64,000 nt of DNA, from NCBI GenBank assembly GCA_965214615.1, contig OZ243952.1:310001-374000 (forward strand). Direction: 5' to 3'. Positions 34,133-43,951 of this stretch are shown here, piece by piece (positions within the stretch are counted from its first letter, which is position 1; every line of letters starts with the position of its first letter). The translations under genes were made by a program, and so were the position numbers. The DNA comes from CBDAUN01 sp965214615 (GTDB lineage Bacteria; Pseudomonadota; Gammaproteobacteria; Arenicellales; JAJDZL01). The notes under the pieces were generated by a model. It made no database searches. It worked only from the letters and a program-made list of their open reading frames with translations, and was not told where the DNA came from.

Positions 34133-36784
34133 TCAGTTTTCGCCTTCGCCGGCGAAAGGCTTGAGCATCATTTCTACCATTTCAGCCAGATCAACCGACA
34201 GCGACGGTGCGCAGCTGATGCGCTCAAGACGCTCGCGCATCTTCATCTGGATGGTGTCGCCGTATCTTCGTATTTCGCTGAACCCTTCTGCCAGCCGCGC
34301 GGCAAGCTGGGGATTGTGCGGGTCTATTTTCAGCACGTAGTCGGCCAGCAGGTCGTAGCCGGACCCGTCGGCGGCATGAAAGCAGTACGGATTGGCGTTG
34401 CAGAATGCGCCGATCAGGGCTGACACGCGATTCGGCACTTCAATGCTGAATGACGGGTGGCGGGTCAGTTCGACCACCCGCTGCAAGGTGTCGTCTCGCG
34501 GCGCGGCAGCCTGAATCCTCAGCCACTTGTCAATGATGAGCGGGTCGTGCGCGTAGAGGCTGTAAAACGCATCGATGATTTCGTGCCGCTGCGCACTGTC
34601 CGATTCGGCGAAAATTTGCAGCGCAGCGGCCCGGTCGGTCATGTTGCGGCTGTCTTTGAATTGACGATAGGCGATGGTCCAGGCTTCCTGCGAGCCGGTA
34701 GCGTTCAGATACGACAGGCACAGATTGCGCAGGCTTCGCCGTCCGGCCGCCTCGGCGCTGTAGCACTCATCGGCGCCGCGGGAAAAAGCGCGGTACGTTT
34801 CAAGCAGCAGGTCGCAGCTTCGCGCGGCGATTTGCCGGACCAGCGATTTTCTGGCGTGATGCACCGCATGCGGGTCAATCACCTCCATCGCCTGTCCGAT
34901 AGAAATCTCTGACGGCAGGCCCAGCACCATGGAAGCCAGCGCCGGGTCGTCGCCTGCGCGTTTCAAAACGGTCTCGAATGCTTCCAGGTAGTTGCCGTTC
35001 AGTTTGACGGTGCGGCCGTCCTGCATTCCTTCAATCAATGCGAGTATGCAGTTCTTGGCTATCGTTTGCGCTGCGTCCCAGCGGCTGTATCCGTCCGTAT
35101 CGGCTGCCATCAAAAGGCACAGCTGCCTGTCGTTCAGCGAAGTGCTCAGTTCTACCGGTGCGGAAAATCCGCGAAGCAGCGAAGGCACGGGCTCGCTGTC
35201 CAAGCCGTAAAATTTAAATGTCTGGCGCTCCTTGGCCACTTCAAGCACGACTTCCCGGCTGTCGTCGCAGGCATTTTCGTCAAGCCGAAGCGCAAGCTGC
35301 TGTCCATCGGGTCCAAGCAGCGCAGTCTTGACCGGTATCTGCAGCGGTTCGCTTCGACTGCGAAGCGATTGCTCGAAAGCCAGCGTGAAGGTGCCGCTTT
35401 CCGGATCGAAATGGTGCTCAACTTTTACTGCGGGGGTGCCCGGCGTCTTGTACCAGCGCTTGAATTGCTGGAGCGAGACGCCGCTGGCATCCTCCATCGC
35501 CTGAACAAAGTCCTGTATTGTCGCCGCCTTGCCGTCGTGGCGATCGAAATAAAGATCGGTGCCCTTGCGGTAGGTTTCAGGACCGAGCATGACATGCAGC
35601 ATGCGAATCAATTCGGCGCCCTTGTTGTAGATCGTCAGAGTGTAGAAGTTGTTGATTGTGACGAATGAATCGGGCTGCACCGGATGCGCCGTCGGGCCGG
35701 CGTCTTCGCGAAACTGATGTACCTTGATCATGTTTGCATCGCGGATTCTTTGCACAGTCGCCGAGCCCATGTCGGCGCTGAATTGCTGCTCTCGGTAAAT
35801 GGTAAACCCTTCTTTCAGGCTGAGTTGAAACCAGTCGCGCAGCGTGACGCGATTGCCGCTCCAGTTATGAAAATACTCATGAGCGATCACCGCCTCGACG
35901 CTGTGATAGTCAAGATCGGTCGCGGTATCGGGCTTTGCGTAGACGTACTTGGAATTGAAGATATTCAGCGCCTTGTTCTCCATCGCGCCCATATTGAAGT
36001 CTTCGATCGCCACCACCATGAAGCGGTTCAGGTCGTACTCCCTGCCGTATGCCTGCTCGTCCCAGCGCATGGCGCGCTTAAGGCAATCCAGCGCCCAGGC
36101 GCACTTGTCCAGATCCTTTTCGGGCGCATAGAACTCGAGCAGTACATTTTTACCAGTGCGCGTGACAAACGTGTCGGACAGTGCGCCGAGCTTTCCGGCG
36201 ACCATCGCAAACAGGTAGCACGGCTTCGGAAAAGGATCGTGCCAGATGGCATAGTGGCGGCCGTCGCCGAGGTCGCCGCTGTCAATGCGTTCGCCGTTTG
36301 AAAGAATCACCGGATAGGCGCTCTTGCATGCGGTAATCTTGACGGTGTATCGGCTCAGCACATCGGGCCGGTCGGGGAAAAATGCGATAGACCGGAAGCC
36401 TTGCGCCTCGCACTGGGTTGTCAGAGAGTCTCCGGAGCGGTAGAGTCCCATCAGCGCCTTGTTGGCTTTGGGGCGCACCCGATTGACAATGCGAAGGGTA
36501 AACTCATCGCCCGGCGGACGGTCGATGATCAGATTCTCGCCCTCCAGGCGGTATTCGTCGTAGACCAGGCGCTGTTCGTTCAGATGAACCGACTCCAGTT
36601 CAAGCCGGTTGCCGTACAGCACCAGCGGCTTTCCGGCGCCTTGCGCCGCTGGCTGTACATTGAGCATGGACACGACGGTTGTCGAGTCGGGATCAAGATC
36701 AAGCTCGAGTTTGATCTCGGGAACCAGGAAAGGCGGCGGCGAATAGTCCGCCAGATAGGTGCGCTTAAGTTCGTCGGCTGGCAT
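34133..36784 (-). CDS. pepN: Aminopeptidase N
   Basis: An 883-residue M1 metallopeptidase of PepN length. The exopeptidase motif GAMEN (FNMGAMENKALNIFNSKYV region) precedes the zinc site HEYFHNWSGNRVT, with the third ligand Glu in SLKEGFTIYREQQF. The C-terminal helical domain is complete. It is a cytoplasmic enzyme that removes N-terminal residues during protein turnover. It precedes the VWA-DnaJ-dehydrogenase genes on the same strand. Confidence 0.97.
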   Translation of the reverse strand: MPADELKRTYLADYSPPPFLVPEIKLELDLDPDSTTVVSMLNVQPAAQGAGKPLVLYGNRLELESVHLNEQRLVYDEYRLEGENLIIDRPPGDEFTLRIVNRVRPKANKALMGLYRSGDSLTTQCEAQGFRSIAFFPDRPDVLSRYTVKITACKSAYPVILSNGERIDSGDLGDGRHYAIWHDPFPKPCYLFAMVAGKLGALSDTFVTRTGKNVLLEFYAPEKDLDKCAWALDCLKRAMRWDEQAYGREYDLNRFMVVAIEDFNMGAMENKALNIFNSKYVYAKPDTATDLDYHSVEAVIAHEYFHNWSGNRVTLRDWFQLSLKEGFTIYREQQFSADMGSATVQRIRDANMIKVHQFREDAGPTAHPVQPDSFVTINNFYTLTIYNKGAELIRMLHVMLGPETYRKGTDLYFDRHDGKAATIQDFVQAMEDASGVSLQQFKRWYKTPGTPAVKVEHHFDPESGTFTLAFEQSLRSRSEPLQIPVKTALLGPDGQQLALRLDENACDDSREVVLEVAKERQTFKFYGLDSEPVPSLLRGFSAPVELSTSLNDRQLCLLMAADTDGYSRWDAAQTIAKNCILALIEGMQDGRTVKLNGNYLEAFETVLKRAGDDPALASMVLGLPSEISIGQAMEVIDPHAVHHARKSLVRQIAARSCDLLLETYRAFSRGADECYSAEAAGRRSLRNLCLSYLNATGSQEAWTIAYRQFKDSRNMTDRAAALQIFAESDSAQRHEIIDAFYSLYAHDPLIIDKWLRIQAAAPRDDTLQRVVELTRHPSFSIEVPNRVSALIGAFCNANPYCFHAADGSGYDLLADYVLKIDPHNPQLAARLAEGFSEIRRYGDTIQMKMRERLERISCAPSLSVDLAEMVEMMLKPFAGEGEN

Positions 36785-36814
36785 AGGCAGAAGCTTGGCT
36801 GATGCGGAAAATTG

Positions 36815-37507
36815 CTACCAGGCCTGCTTCCAGCGGTTCAGGAAGCTTTCGAGCCACGCATGCATGTCTGCCCCGTAGCGGTCGTGGTCCGCATGCTGGC
36901 GCTCGCGGCCGTGGGCGCCGGCAAGACTGTCGAGCCTGTCTTCGTTGTGGCCGATCCAACCGCTCATGATTTGAACTGTGACTTCGGGATGGAATTGGAA
37001 GCCGTACGCGCTGTGTCCGTAGCGGAACGCCTGATTCGGAAAGTCTCGGCTTTGCGCAAGATGCACTGCGCCTTGAGGAATCGTAAACCCTTCGCCGTGC
37101 CACTGGTAGAACCGGCCTGGCCGGCTTAGAAATCCGTTTGATTCATCGGTCGGAGCGATTTGCCTGAATCCGATTTCGAAGCGCCGGTCTGATCGACGCT
37201 TGACTTCGCCGCCCAGGGCTTTTGACAGCATCTGCGCTCCCAGGCAGATGCCGAGTACCGGTCGCCCGGCTTGCGCCCAGTTCGAAATCAGATCGATTTC
37301 CTCATCGATGTAGGGCTTGTCCGGACCGTCGTTTGCGCTTTGCACGCCGCCGTAGACCACCAGCGCGTCGTAGCGCGAAAGATTGTTCGGCAGCGGATCT
37401 CCGATAGCCGGCACGACCAATTCCTGGCCGATCGCGTTGTCGTTCAGCCAGGAATTGATCCGGTCGCCGGAGTTTTCCGATGCGTGTCGTATGACGAGAG
37501 CTTTGGC
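36815..37507 (-). CDS. Class I glutamine amidotransferase-like protein
   Basis: About 230 residues from ATG 37507 (MAKALVIRHASENSGDR). The nucleophile Cys lies in VLGICLGAQMLSKALGG, and the His-Glu pair in YGFQFHPEVTVQI. Free-standing proteins of this type resemble GuaA N-terminal domains or gamma-glutamyl hydrolases and may act on glutamine-like amides, but no acceptor domain is attached. It is 30 bases upstream of pepN and 37 bases after a small membrane protein gene, all leftward. Confidence 0.9.
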   Translation of the reverse strand, partial: AKALVIRHASENSGDRINSWLNDNAIGQELVVPAIGDPLPNNLSRYDALVVYGGVQSANDGPDKPYIDEEIDLISNWAQAGRPVLGICLGAQMLSKALGGEVKRRSDRRFEIGFRQIAPTDESNGFLSRPGRFYQWHGEGFTIPQGAVHLAQSRDFPNQAFRYGHSAYGFQFHPEVTVQIMSGWIGHNEDRLDSLAGAHGRERQHADHDRYGADMHAWLESFLNRWKQAW

Positions 37508-37544
37508 CATTGGCGGGTATCCGGGATTGCTGCTGCCGAGGCGG

Positions 37545-37736
37545 TCAGCCGAACATGATGAGCAGCAGCACAAAAAGAACAACGCCGCCCATGGGCAGCA
37601 GGAAGCCCGGCCAGTCCTTTTCCGCCTCCTGGCTTTCAGCGAATATTCGCTTTAGCCCTGGAACAAAGAGAAATATGACGATGATTCCGATCGCGCCAAG
37701 CAGGATCATTTCCCAGGTTGCCAGCGGTTCGCCCAT
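37545..37736 (-). CDS. Small two-helix membrane protein
   Basis: A 63-residue protein with two hydrophobic segments, EMILLGAIGIIVIFLFVPGL and WPGFLLPMGGVVLFVLLLIM, separated by a charged KRIFAESQEAEKD linker. Function unknown. It begins the leftward run with the amidotransferase and pepN. Its hydrophobicity pattern and regular spacing to the next gene support a real gene. Confidence 0.7.
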   Translation of the reverse strand: MGEPLATWEMILLGAIGIIVIFLFVPGLKRIFAESQEAEKDWPGFLLPMGGVVLFVLLLIMFG

Positions 37737-38070
37737 GGTGTCAAGCCTCGCAGCAGTTGCGTATATTGTTTGCGGTCGATTGTTTCGAGCATTGTACGCG
37801 CTTGCGCCGTATGCGGCGGACTATCGGGCACGATGCGCCTTGACCATTGGTATAAATCGTTCCTGGCGCGCCGGATTGCAAGCGCTGTCTGCTGCCGGGT
37901 ACTGTACAACAACCTTCGGCGCTTGTGAATCGCGGTGAATCCCGATTCGTATCAATTAGGGCGCCGGACCGATTGCCGACGCGCCATGCAGATGCCTGCT
38001 TTGCACCGGCGACGGGTGCCGGTATTGCCTGAATGACCGTAATTGCGGGTATGCGCGAACCGCGGGCCTG
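37737..38070. other. Intergenic region downstream of dnaE2
   Basis: About 330 bases. A minus-strand open frame from TTG 37912 to 37706 (68 codons, ending LTPWANRWQPGK) overlaps the small membrane protein start by 31 bases. Its third-position composition is neutral and it matches nothing I know, so I leave it out as a gene. Near 38003-38025 a GC-rich imperfect inverted repeat could terminate the SOS operon. Confidence 0.4.
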
Positions 38071-41000
38071 CTAGTGAAAGTCCCGTGATTTGAAGTGGCG
38101 CGATTCAATGACCTCCCCCGGATCCCAGACTGATTCTGCGATCAGATGAACGACGTTGTCTGCAACCTGCAGCTTTCCGCCGATTCCCATCAGCACCAGC
38201 GACCGGGCGAGCTTGGAATAGCGTTCAAAGCATCGCGGCCAGAAAACCGCGTTGACAAATCCGGTTTCGTCCTCAAGCGTCATGAATACGACGCTTGAGG
38301 CGCTGGCAGGTCGTTGACGGCAGATGACAATGCCTGCATAGCGGATCCGGGTGCCGTCTGCCAGCGCATTGACGGTTCGCGCGTCGGGCAGGCCCATCGA
38401 TTCGAGCTGATCGCGGCAGTGCGACAAAATGTGCCCGCCGCCGCTCACCCCCATCGAACGGTAGTCCCACTCGCTTTGTTGAACTGCGGCAAGCGGGGTG
38501 AAATCGACTGCGTCCTGCGGCGGCTCAAACAGCATTCTTCGCCGTTGCGCGCCATGAGCCTCCCACAGCGCCGATCTGCGATTTTCAGTCAGTTCCCGCA
38601 ACGCTCCCGCCTCGGCCAGCTTTCGTGCCGAAGCTTTTGAAATGCCGGTCTTGTCGATCAACTGCGCGACAGATTGAATCTCCCGGCCGACCGAATCCAG
38701 AGCTTTTGCGTCGCGCTTGTCCAGTCCCTTGATATAGCGAAGCCCGATTCGCAAGGCATGTCCCTTAGTGCTTTGCCGGCATGGCTCGATCGTGCAATCC
38801 CAGCGGCTTCGGCGCACGTCGGCTGAAAGAATCCGCACGCCGTGGCGGCGCGTGTCCTCGATGATCGTCGAAGGGGCGTAGAATCCCATGGGCTGGGAAT
38901 TAAGCAGCGAGCAGGCGAATTCTGCCGGATAGTGGCATTTCAGGTATGCGGCTGCATAGGCGATGATTGCAAAGCTGGCGGAATGGGATTCGGGAAAGCC
39001 GTACTCGCCGAAACCGCGCAGCTGAGCAAAGATCTGTTCAGCGAATTTGGGCTCAATTCCTTTCGCCGTCATGCCGCAAATCAGCTTCTCGCGGTGCATT
39101 TCCATGCGCCCGCCCTTTCCCCATGCAGCCATGTCGCGACGCAGCTGGTCGGCTTCGCCGGGCTGATAGCCGGCCGCCGCCATGGCAAGCTTGATCACCT
39201 GCTCTTGAAAAATCGGAATGCCCAGGGTTTTTTCAAGTACCGGAATCAGGCACGGATGCGGATACTCCACAGGCTCGCGTCCGGCGCGGCGGCGAAGATA
39301 CGGGTGCACCATGCCCCCTGAAATGGGTCCTGGACGTACAATCGCAATCTGCACCACCAGATCGTACCACCGTCGCGGCCTGAGCCGGGGCAGCATGCTC
39401 ATCTGTGCGCGGCTTTCAATTTGAAACACCCCCGTGGTATCCGCCTTGACCAGCATGTCGAACACTTTCGGGTCGTCCCGGGGAATCGAGTGAATGCTCA
39501 AAGAGCGGCCGTGCAGATGCTCAATCATGTCGAAGCACCGGTGCAGCTGAGTCAGCGCGCCGAGCCCTAGCAGATCCACCTTGAATATCTTCATGTCCTC
39601 GATATCGTTCTTTTCCCACTGAATCACGGTCCGCCCGGGCATGGCGGCATTTTCCACTGCGACCATTTCCTGAATACGGCCGGTCGAAAAGACGAATCCG
39701 CCCGGATGCACCGACAGATGCCTGGGAAAGTCGATAATCGAGTTCGCCATGCGAAGCGCCATGCGGTGAATGCGTTTTGAGGGATCTAGGCCGGCGCGCG
39801 CAAAATCGTCTTCGCACACGCCCTGGTGCGACCGGATCTGCTTGGACAGACGGTGCAGATCGGTCCCGGGAATGCCAAGTGCGGTCCCGGCGTCGCGCAC
39901 CGCAGACCGGCTTCTGTAGCGAATCACAGTGGCGACCATGGCGGCGTGATCGCGTCCGTAGGTGCGGTACACGTATTGAATCACCTCTTCGCGCCGCTCA
40001 TGCTCGATGTCAAGATCAATGTCGGGAGGCTCGTTGCGCTCGCGCGACAGGAATCGCTCGAACAAAAGAGACATGCCGACCGGGTCGATGGCGGTGATGC
40101 CGAGGCAGTAGCATACTGCCGAGTTTGCAGCAGAACCCCGGCCCTGGCACAGGATGTTGCGCGACCGGCACCATTCGACGATCCGGTGCATGGTCAGAAA
40201 GTAGCCGCCGTAATCGAGCTGGCCGATCAGCTGCAGCTCTTTTTCCAGCTGTGCGGCGACTTTGGGCGGGATGGTTTCCGAATACCGCCTGCGCGCGCCT
40301 TCGAATGTCAGTTTCCGCAGGCGCTGACTTGCTGTGAGTCCGTCTTGCGCCTCCTCCCGGGGGTATGAGTAGCGTATCGCGCCCAGATCGAAAGCACAGT
40401 CTTCGGCGATTTCCAAGGTGCGGTGCAGGCTGTCCGGATCGTCGGAGAAAAGTTGCGAAAAATCCTCTGTGGCCATCAGCGCATGACATGCGTTCGGCCT
40501 GGCAAGCGTTCCCAGATCGTCAACAGTCCGCTGATTCCGGATGCAGGCAAGGATGTCCTGCACCGGGCGCTGGCGCGTATGGTGATAGAGAATTTCGGTC
40601 CCGGCGACGGTGCGGATCCTGTGCCGTCCGGCCAAGGTTCTGATCTGCGCTTCCAGCATCGGCTCGCCGGCTTCATGGTGGCGGCATACCATCATCGACA
40701 GCCGCTCGCCGAACGCCTGTTTCATGGCGTCGATCTCGCTTTCAAGATTGCTGTCCCTGAGGGCAGCGGCGCCTTGCGGCAGCCACACTGCGTGCAGTCC
40801 TTTAAAGCGGCTGCGGCATTCCTGCAATGACACGCTGGCGCTGCCTTTGGCGCTTCGCCTGCGGCCCAGGGTGATCAGGCTGCACAGATTGGCATATCCG
40901 GTGCGGTCGCACGCAAGAAGCAGGACGCTGAAATCCGGCGCCCCGGGCTGTCTTGCGGTCACTTGGGAGCCGGCGATGATGCGCAGACCGGCTTCGCGGG

Positions 41001-41172
41001 CGGCAAAATGCCCTTTGACCAGTCCGTATACGCCGTCCCTGTCGGTCAGGGCGAGCGCTGGAAGATTCAGCTGCGCTGCGCGCCTGACATACTGTTCCGG
41101 CGAGCTGGCGCCTTCAAGAAATGAATAGTAGCTCTTGCACCAAAGGGGGATATAGGATGCGGTGCCCGGCAT
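38071..41172 (-). CDS. dnaE2: Error-prone DNA polymerase III alpha subunit (DnaE2/ImuC)
   Basis: A 1033-residue C-family polymerase. The N-terminal PHP domain begins YIPLWCKSYYSFLEGASSPE. The palm carries catalytic aspartates in PPDIDLDIEHERR and GRGSAANSAVCYCLGI. RPGPISGGMVHPYLRRR and an OB-fold near the C-terminus (GIVICRQRPASASSVVFMTL) complete the DnaE2 architecture. It performs translesion synthesis with ImuA and ImuB after DNA damage. The ATG lies 3 bases after the imuB stop, the last gene of the lexA-imuA-imuB-dnaE2 operon. It is shorter than replicative DnaE, as expected. Confidence 0.96.
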   Translation of the reverse strand: MPGTASYIPLWCKSYYSFLEGASSPEQYVRRAAQLNLPALALTDRDGVYGLVKGHFAAREAGLRIIAGSQVTARQPGAPDFSVLLLACDRTGYANLCSLITLGRRRSAKGSASVSLQECRSRFKGLHAVWLPQGAAALRDSNLESEIDAMKQAFGERLSMMVCRHHEAGEPMLEAQIRTLAGRHRIRTVAGTEILYHHTRQRPVQDILACIRNQRTVDDLGTLARPNACHALMATEDFSQLFSDDPDSLHRTLEIAEDCAFDLGAIRYSYPREEAQDGLTASQRLRKLTFEGARRRYSETIPPKVAAQLEKELQLIGQLDYGGYFLTMHRIVEWCRSRNILCQGRGSAANSAVCYCLGITAIDPVGMSLLFERFLSRERNEPPDIDLDIEHERREEVIQYVYRTYGRDHAAMVATVIRYRSRSAVRDAGTALGIPGTDLHRLSKQIRSHQGVCEDDFARAGLDPSKRIHRMALRMANSIIDFPRHLSVHPGGFVFSTGRIQEMVAVENAAMPGRTVIQWEKNDIEDMKIFKVDLLGLGALTQLHRCFDMIEHLHGRSLSIHSIPRDDPKVFDMLVKADTTGVFQIESRAQMSMLPRLRPRRWYDLVVQIAIVRPGPISGGMVHPYLRRRAGREPVEYPHPCLIPVLEKTLGIPIFQEQVIKLAMAAAGYQPGEADQLRRDMAAWGKGGRMEMHREKLICGMTAKGIEPKFAEQIFAQLRGFGEYGFPESHSASFAIIAYAAAYLKCHYPAEFACSLLNSQPMGFYAPSTIIEDTRRHGVRILSADVRRSRWDCTIEPCRQSTKGHALRIGLRYIKGLDKRDAKALDSVGREIQSVAQLIDKTGISKASARKLAEAGALRELTENRRSALWEAHGAQRRRMLFEPPQDAVDFTPLAAVQQSEWDYRSMGVSGGGHILSHCRDQLESMGLPDARTVNALADGTRIRYAGIVICRQRPASASSVVFMTLEDETGFVNAVFWPRCFERYSKLARSLVLMGIGGKLQVADNVVHLIAESVWDPGEVIESRHFKSRDFH

Positions 41173-41175
41173 CGG

Positions 41176-42669
41176 CTATTGCACCGAGCCCAGCTCGAAC
41201 CACTGCCGGGCGACAGCGTCGTAGAAAATCCACTGTACTGCGCCGGCATCGTCTTGCACGTAGTAGTGGCTTTGCCGCACGGACTCCTCCCGCCACCAGT
41301 AGCCGGAAACATGGTACGGGCCGAGTACGCGATCCAGTGCAGCCCGCCGCGGGGTGCCGATGCGTCGCGGCCGATCGTGAATGCGGCGAATCAGGCATGG
41401 CTGGCGCATGTGCGAGGGCGACGGCTTGCGCATGCGGTCAAAAAACTCCCAGAAAAAGGATTCGCCCGGCAAATTCGAGTCTGCACATCGTGCGCGGACC
41501 ACCCGGTCGGGCCCGAATTCAGCGCATGCCAGCGTCAGTGCGCGGTCGGCCGCGGTCAGTTCGCGCACGGTTCCCGCCAGGCTTTGATCCAGGCTGATTT
41601 GCGCATCCGGCAAAGGCGCGGGGATCAGACGGATGCCAAAGCCAGTGACGCCGTGCCCAAGGTCCAGGGCACTGAATCGAAGGCGCAGCAGCTGAATCAT
41701 CGCTGCATTGTCCAGTGTCGGCTCGGCAGTATTGAGTGTTTCGCTGCGCAATGACCCGCGTTCCAGCCTTAATCGCACGCGCAGCGCCTTGGCGCCCTGT
41801 CTGTTGCGCTTCATTCTCTCAAGAACAGGCCCGAGCGAATAGGAAACCGCTGCCAGCAGCTGCTCGATATCGTTTTGAGGATATTCAAAATCGGCATCGG
41901 CTTCGTAGGGCTGCGGCAGTTCGACGGCATACACGCTGCCTGTGCCGCCTTTTGCCTGCTGCGCGAGCTCAAGCAGGTCCTCGCCGAATCGAACCTTGAT
42001 TTCGCGTTCCGGCAGGCGCAGCAGGTCCTTGATGCAGCGCACATCGAGCTTGCCCAGTTCATCCAGATTCCTTGAAGGCGCAGCAAGAAGATTCAATGGT
42101 GCCCTAAGTGCCGCATAGCGCTCGCGGGCCGGCGAATCGAATAGGGCGACAGAGCCGGCAGGCATCAGGGTGCGTGCCGCGGTCAAGACTCCGAAGCGGG
42201 TGAATCCTGCGACAATGTTGACGCGCAGCGCTTGGCGCCTGAACAGCCGGTTGCGGATATTTTCTGCCCAGATTTTCGTGTCGGGCGCAAGCCGCCGCAT
42301 GCCCCGGATATCGAGATAGTAAGCTCCGGGCAGTTCGCGCACCGGCTCTATGCCCGGGCTGAATTCCTGCAGCTGGCGCATGATCATGCCGTGGGCGTTC
42401 TGGATCAGCCCGTGGTGCACGGGCGCCGCATGCAGCTGCGGGCACATGGCTGCGGCTGTGGAATAGCGCAGCCCGGGATGAATCCGGTGCTGCGCAGCGC
42501 ACTCGTCAACGTACATGATGACGGCTCCTGCGCTTTCGCGGTCGACCACGGCGAACGGAGACCGGAAGTCTTCGGGAAGCGTGCGCCTGAGCAGCTGAAG
42601 CGGAAAATTCGGCACAAAGACGCAGGCTATGCCGATTTCCTGTTCCTGCGCGCTGGCGCCGATAGCCAT
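41176..42669 (-). CDS. imuB: Y-family polymerase-like protein ImuB
   Basis: About 497 residues from ATG 42669, which overlaps the imuA stop as ATGA. The protein keeps the Y-family fold (AGFTRFGVLTAARTL; LDELGKLDVRCIKDLLRLPE helix-hairpin region), but the usual N-terminal catalytic DxDxFF motif is replaced by ACVFVPNFPLQLL. It is therefore non-catalytic, as known for ImuB. It bridges the beta clamp, ImuA and DnaE2 in the mutasome. An in-frame start 24 bases upstream (42693) is less likely. Confidence 0.93.
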   Translation of the reverse strand: MAIGASAQEQEIGIACVFVPNFPLQLLRRTLPEDFRSPFAVVDRESAGAVIMYVDECAAQHRIHPGLRYSTAAAMCPQLHAAPVHHGLIQNAHGMIMRQLQEFSPGIEPVRELPGAYYLDIRGMRRLAPDTKIWAENIRNRLFRRQALRVNIVAGFTRFGVLTAARTLMPAGSVALFDSPARERYAALRAPLNLLAAPSRNLDELGKLDVRCIKDLLRLPEREIKVRFGEDLLELAQQAKGGTGSVYAVELPQPYEADADFEYPQNDIEQLLAAVSYSLGPVLERMKRNRQGAKALRVRLRLERGSLRSETLNTAEPTLDNAAMIQLLRLRFSALDLGHGVTGFGIRLIPAPLPDAQISLDQSLAGTVRELTAADRALTLACAEFGPDRVVRARCADSNLPGESFFWEFFDRMRKPSPSHMRQPCLIRRIHDRPRRIGTPRRAALDRVLGPYHVSGYWWREESVRQSHYYVQDDAGAVQWIFYDAVARQWFELGSVQ

Positions 42670-43292
42670 CAGTAGTAGCCGTCGACGCCGCAAAAAAGTT
42701 CAGCCTGGCTCCATTCGGCACCGCGGCGCTTGTCGCGCACTGCATGGATCCGGCATGTGAATTCGCCGCGCCCCCTGTGTTCCCGCCCGGTCCGGGCGCG
42801 CAGCGAAATCAGCGGGCCGGCGGATTCCCCGGGTACCGGATTGCCGGTGACAAGCACGGCGCAGGACTGATGGCGCCTGACCAGGGCGTGCAAGCGCGCC
42901 AAAGTTGCGGAATGAACCCGTCGGCAGTGTTCCAGATCGATGACTGCGACCTGGAATGCGCCGTCGCGAAGCACTGTTTCGGCTGCCCGGCATGCATCCC
43001 GGCGGTTCGCCATGCGCAGCACCGGCAGATTCTTCATGTCGATGCCGAAAGCCGCCGCATCGGGCGGATAGAACGAACTGGCGTCGCTGCCGATCCACAC
43101 TGCGAGCCGATTCTGCGCCTGCGCTTCGCGTATCAGCAAAAAGGCAAAGCTCAAGGCTGCGGCGGGCTGCGGGTCGGCAATTTGAACCAGCCTGCCTTCA
43201 AGCTCCTGCAATCGCCACTGCGGCGCGCCATCGGCTGAAACGCAGCGGTTCAGCTGCTCCAGCGTATGCAGTTGCACGGCCGGCTCAGACAA
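42669..43292 (-). CDS. imuA: SOS mutagenesis protein ImuA
   Basis: A 207-residue RecA/SulA-like protein. Landmarks are QLHTLEQLNRC, a LVQIADPQPAAALSFAFLLIREAQ segment (first residues of the RecA-like core), RLAVWIGSDASSFYPPDAAAFGID and RRHQSCAVLVTGNP. There is no Walker A motif, as in other short ImuA proteins. It begins with TTG at 43292 inside the lexA stop region (8-base overlap) and ends in an ATGA overlap with imuB, so translation is coupled across all three genes. Confidence 0.88.
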   Translation of the reverse strand: MSEPAVQLHTLEQLNRCVSADGAPQWRLQELEGRLVQIADPQPAAALSFAFLLIREAQAQNRLAVWIGSDASSFYPPDAAAFGIDMKNLPVLRMANRRDACRAAETVLRDGAFQVAVIDLEHCRRVHSATLARLHALVRRHQSCAVLVTGNPVPGESAGPLISLRARTGREHRGRGEFTCRIHAVRDKRRGAEWSQAELFCGVDGYY

Positions 43293-43923
43293 GCTGCGGC
43301 TCCTCGATCAGGTCGATGCCCTCTAGAAAGCGGCGCACCTCGATTACTTTTCCAAGCAGCGCAATTTGCTCCGGGTCTGCGGTGAGGATCGGATAGTCGG
43401 GGTTTGCGGGCCTAAGCTGCACCTTGGCGCCGCTGCGGCGATATTCCTTGACGGTTGCCTCGCTGTCGATTAGCGCGACTGCGATATCTCCGTCGCGCAA
43501 TTGCGCGCTTCGGTGCACGATGACGACATCGCCGTTTAGAATTCCGCTTCCGTTCATGCTGTCGCCGCGTACTCGCAAGGCGAAAACCGTGTCCTGCTCG
43601 TATCTGGAATGAACAGGAATGTAGCCTTCGACATTCTCAAGCGGGGCATTCGGATGCCCCGCCGGCACCTCGCCGATAAGCGGTGCAAGCCTGCGCGGCG
43701 ATTGCGTTTTGCCGGGCAGGCGGTAGCTGCGCGCCTTGCCGGGCTCCTGAGTCAGTCTGCCTTCGCGGACCAGCGCGTTCAGATGCGTTTTTGCCGATTG
43801 GACGGATCTCATCTGAAACGCCTCCTGCACTTCGCGCACGCTCGGAGGGCGTCCCTCAAGCAGGCGCTTTCGGACAAACTGATAGATGCGTTTTCGAGTG
43901 ATTCCGGGTTTTGTATAGGCCAT
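43285..43923 (-). CDS. lexA: LexA-type SOS repressor
   Basis: About 212 residues from ATG 43923 (MAYTKPGITRKRIYQFV). The N-terminal winged HTH (GRPPSVREVQEAFQMRSVQS) is followed by the self-cleavage site Ala-Gly in IGEVPAGHP, the catalytic Ser in RGDSMNGSGI and the Lys in SEATVKEYRRSG. RecA-stimulated autocleavage should relieve repression of its own operon. It heads lexA-imuA-imuB-dnaE2, an arrangement seen with secondary LexA proteins of proteobacteria. The HTH differs from the E. coli one, consistent with the unusual operator in front. The frame extends 72 codons upstream through the promoter, which is spurious. Confidence 0.95.
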   Translation of the reverse strand: MAYTKPGITRKRIYQFVRKRLLEGRPPSVREVQEAFQMRSVQSAKTHLNALVREGRLTQEPGKARSYRLPGKTQSPRRLAPLIGEVPAGHPNAPLENVEGYIPVHSRYEQDTVFALRVRGDSMNGSGILNGDVVIVHRSAQLRDGDIAVALIDSEATVKEYRRSGAKVQLRPANPDYPILTADPEQIALLGKVIEVRRFLEGIDLIEEPQLV

Positions 43924-43951
43924 GATCCGATCCCTTTGAGAATGTAGAATC

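Noticed and set aside
37706..37912. 68-codon minus-strand frame before the small membrane protein
   Set aside because: TTG start, neutral third-position composition and overlap with a better gene.
39826..40368. 180-codon plus-strand frame inside dnaE2
   Set aside because: Antisense to the polymerase palm; Arg/Ala-rich shadow composition.
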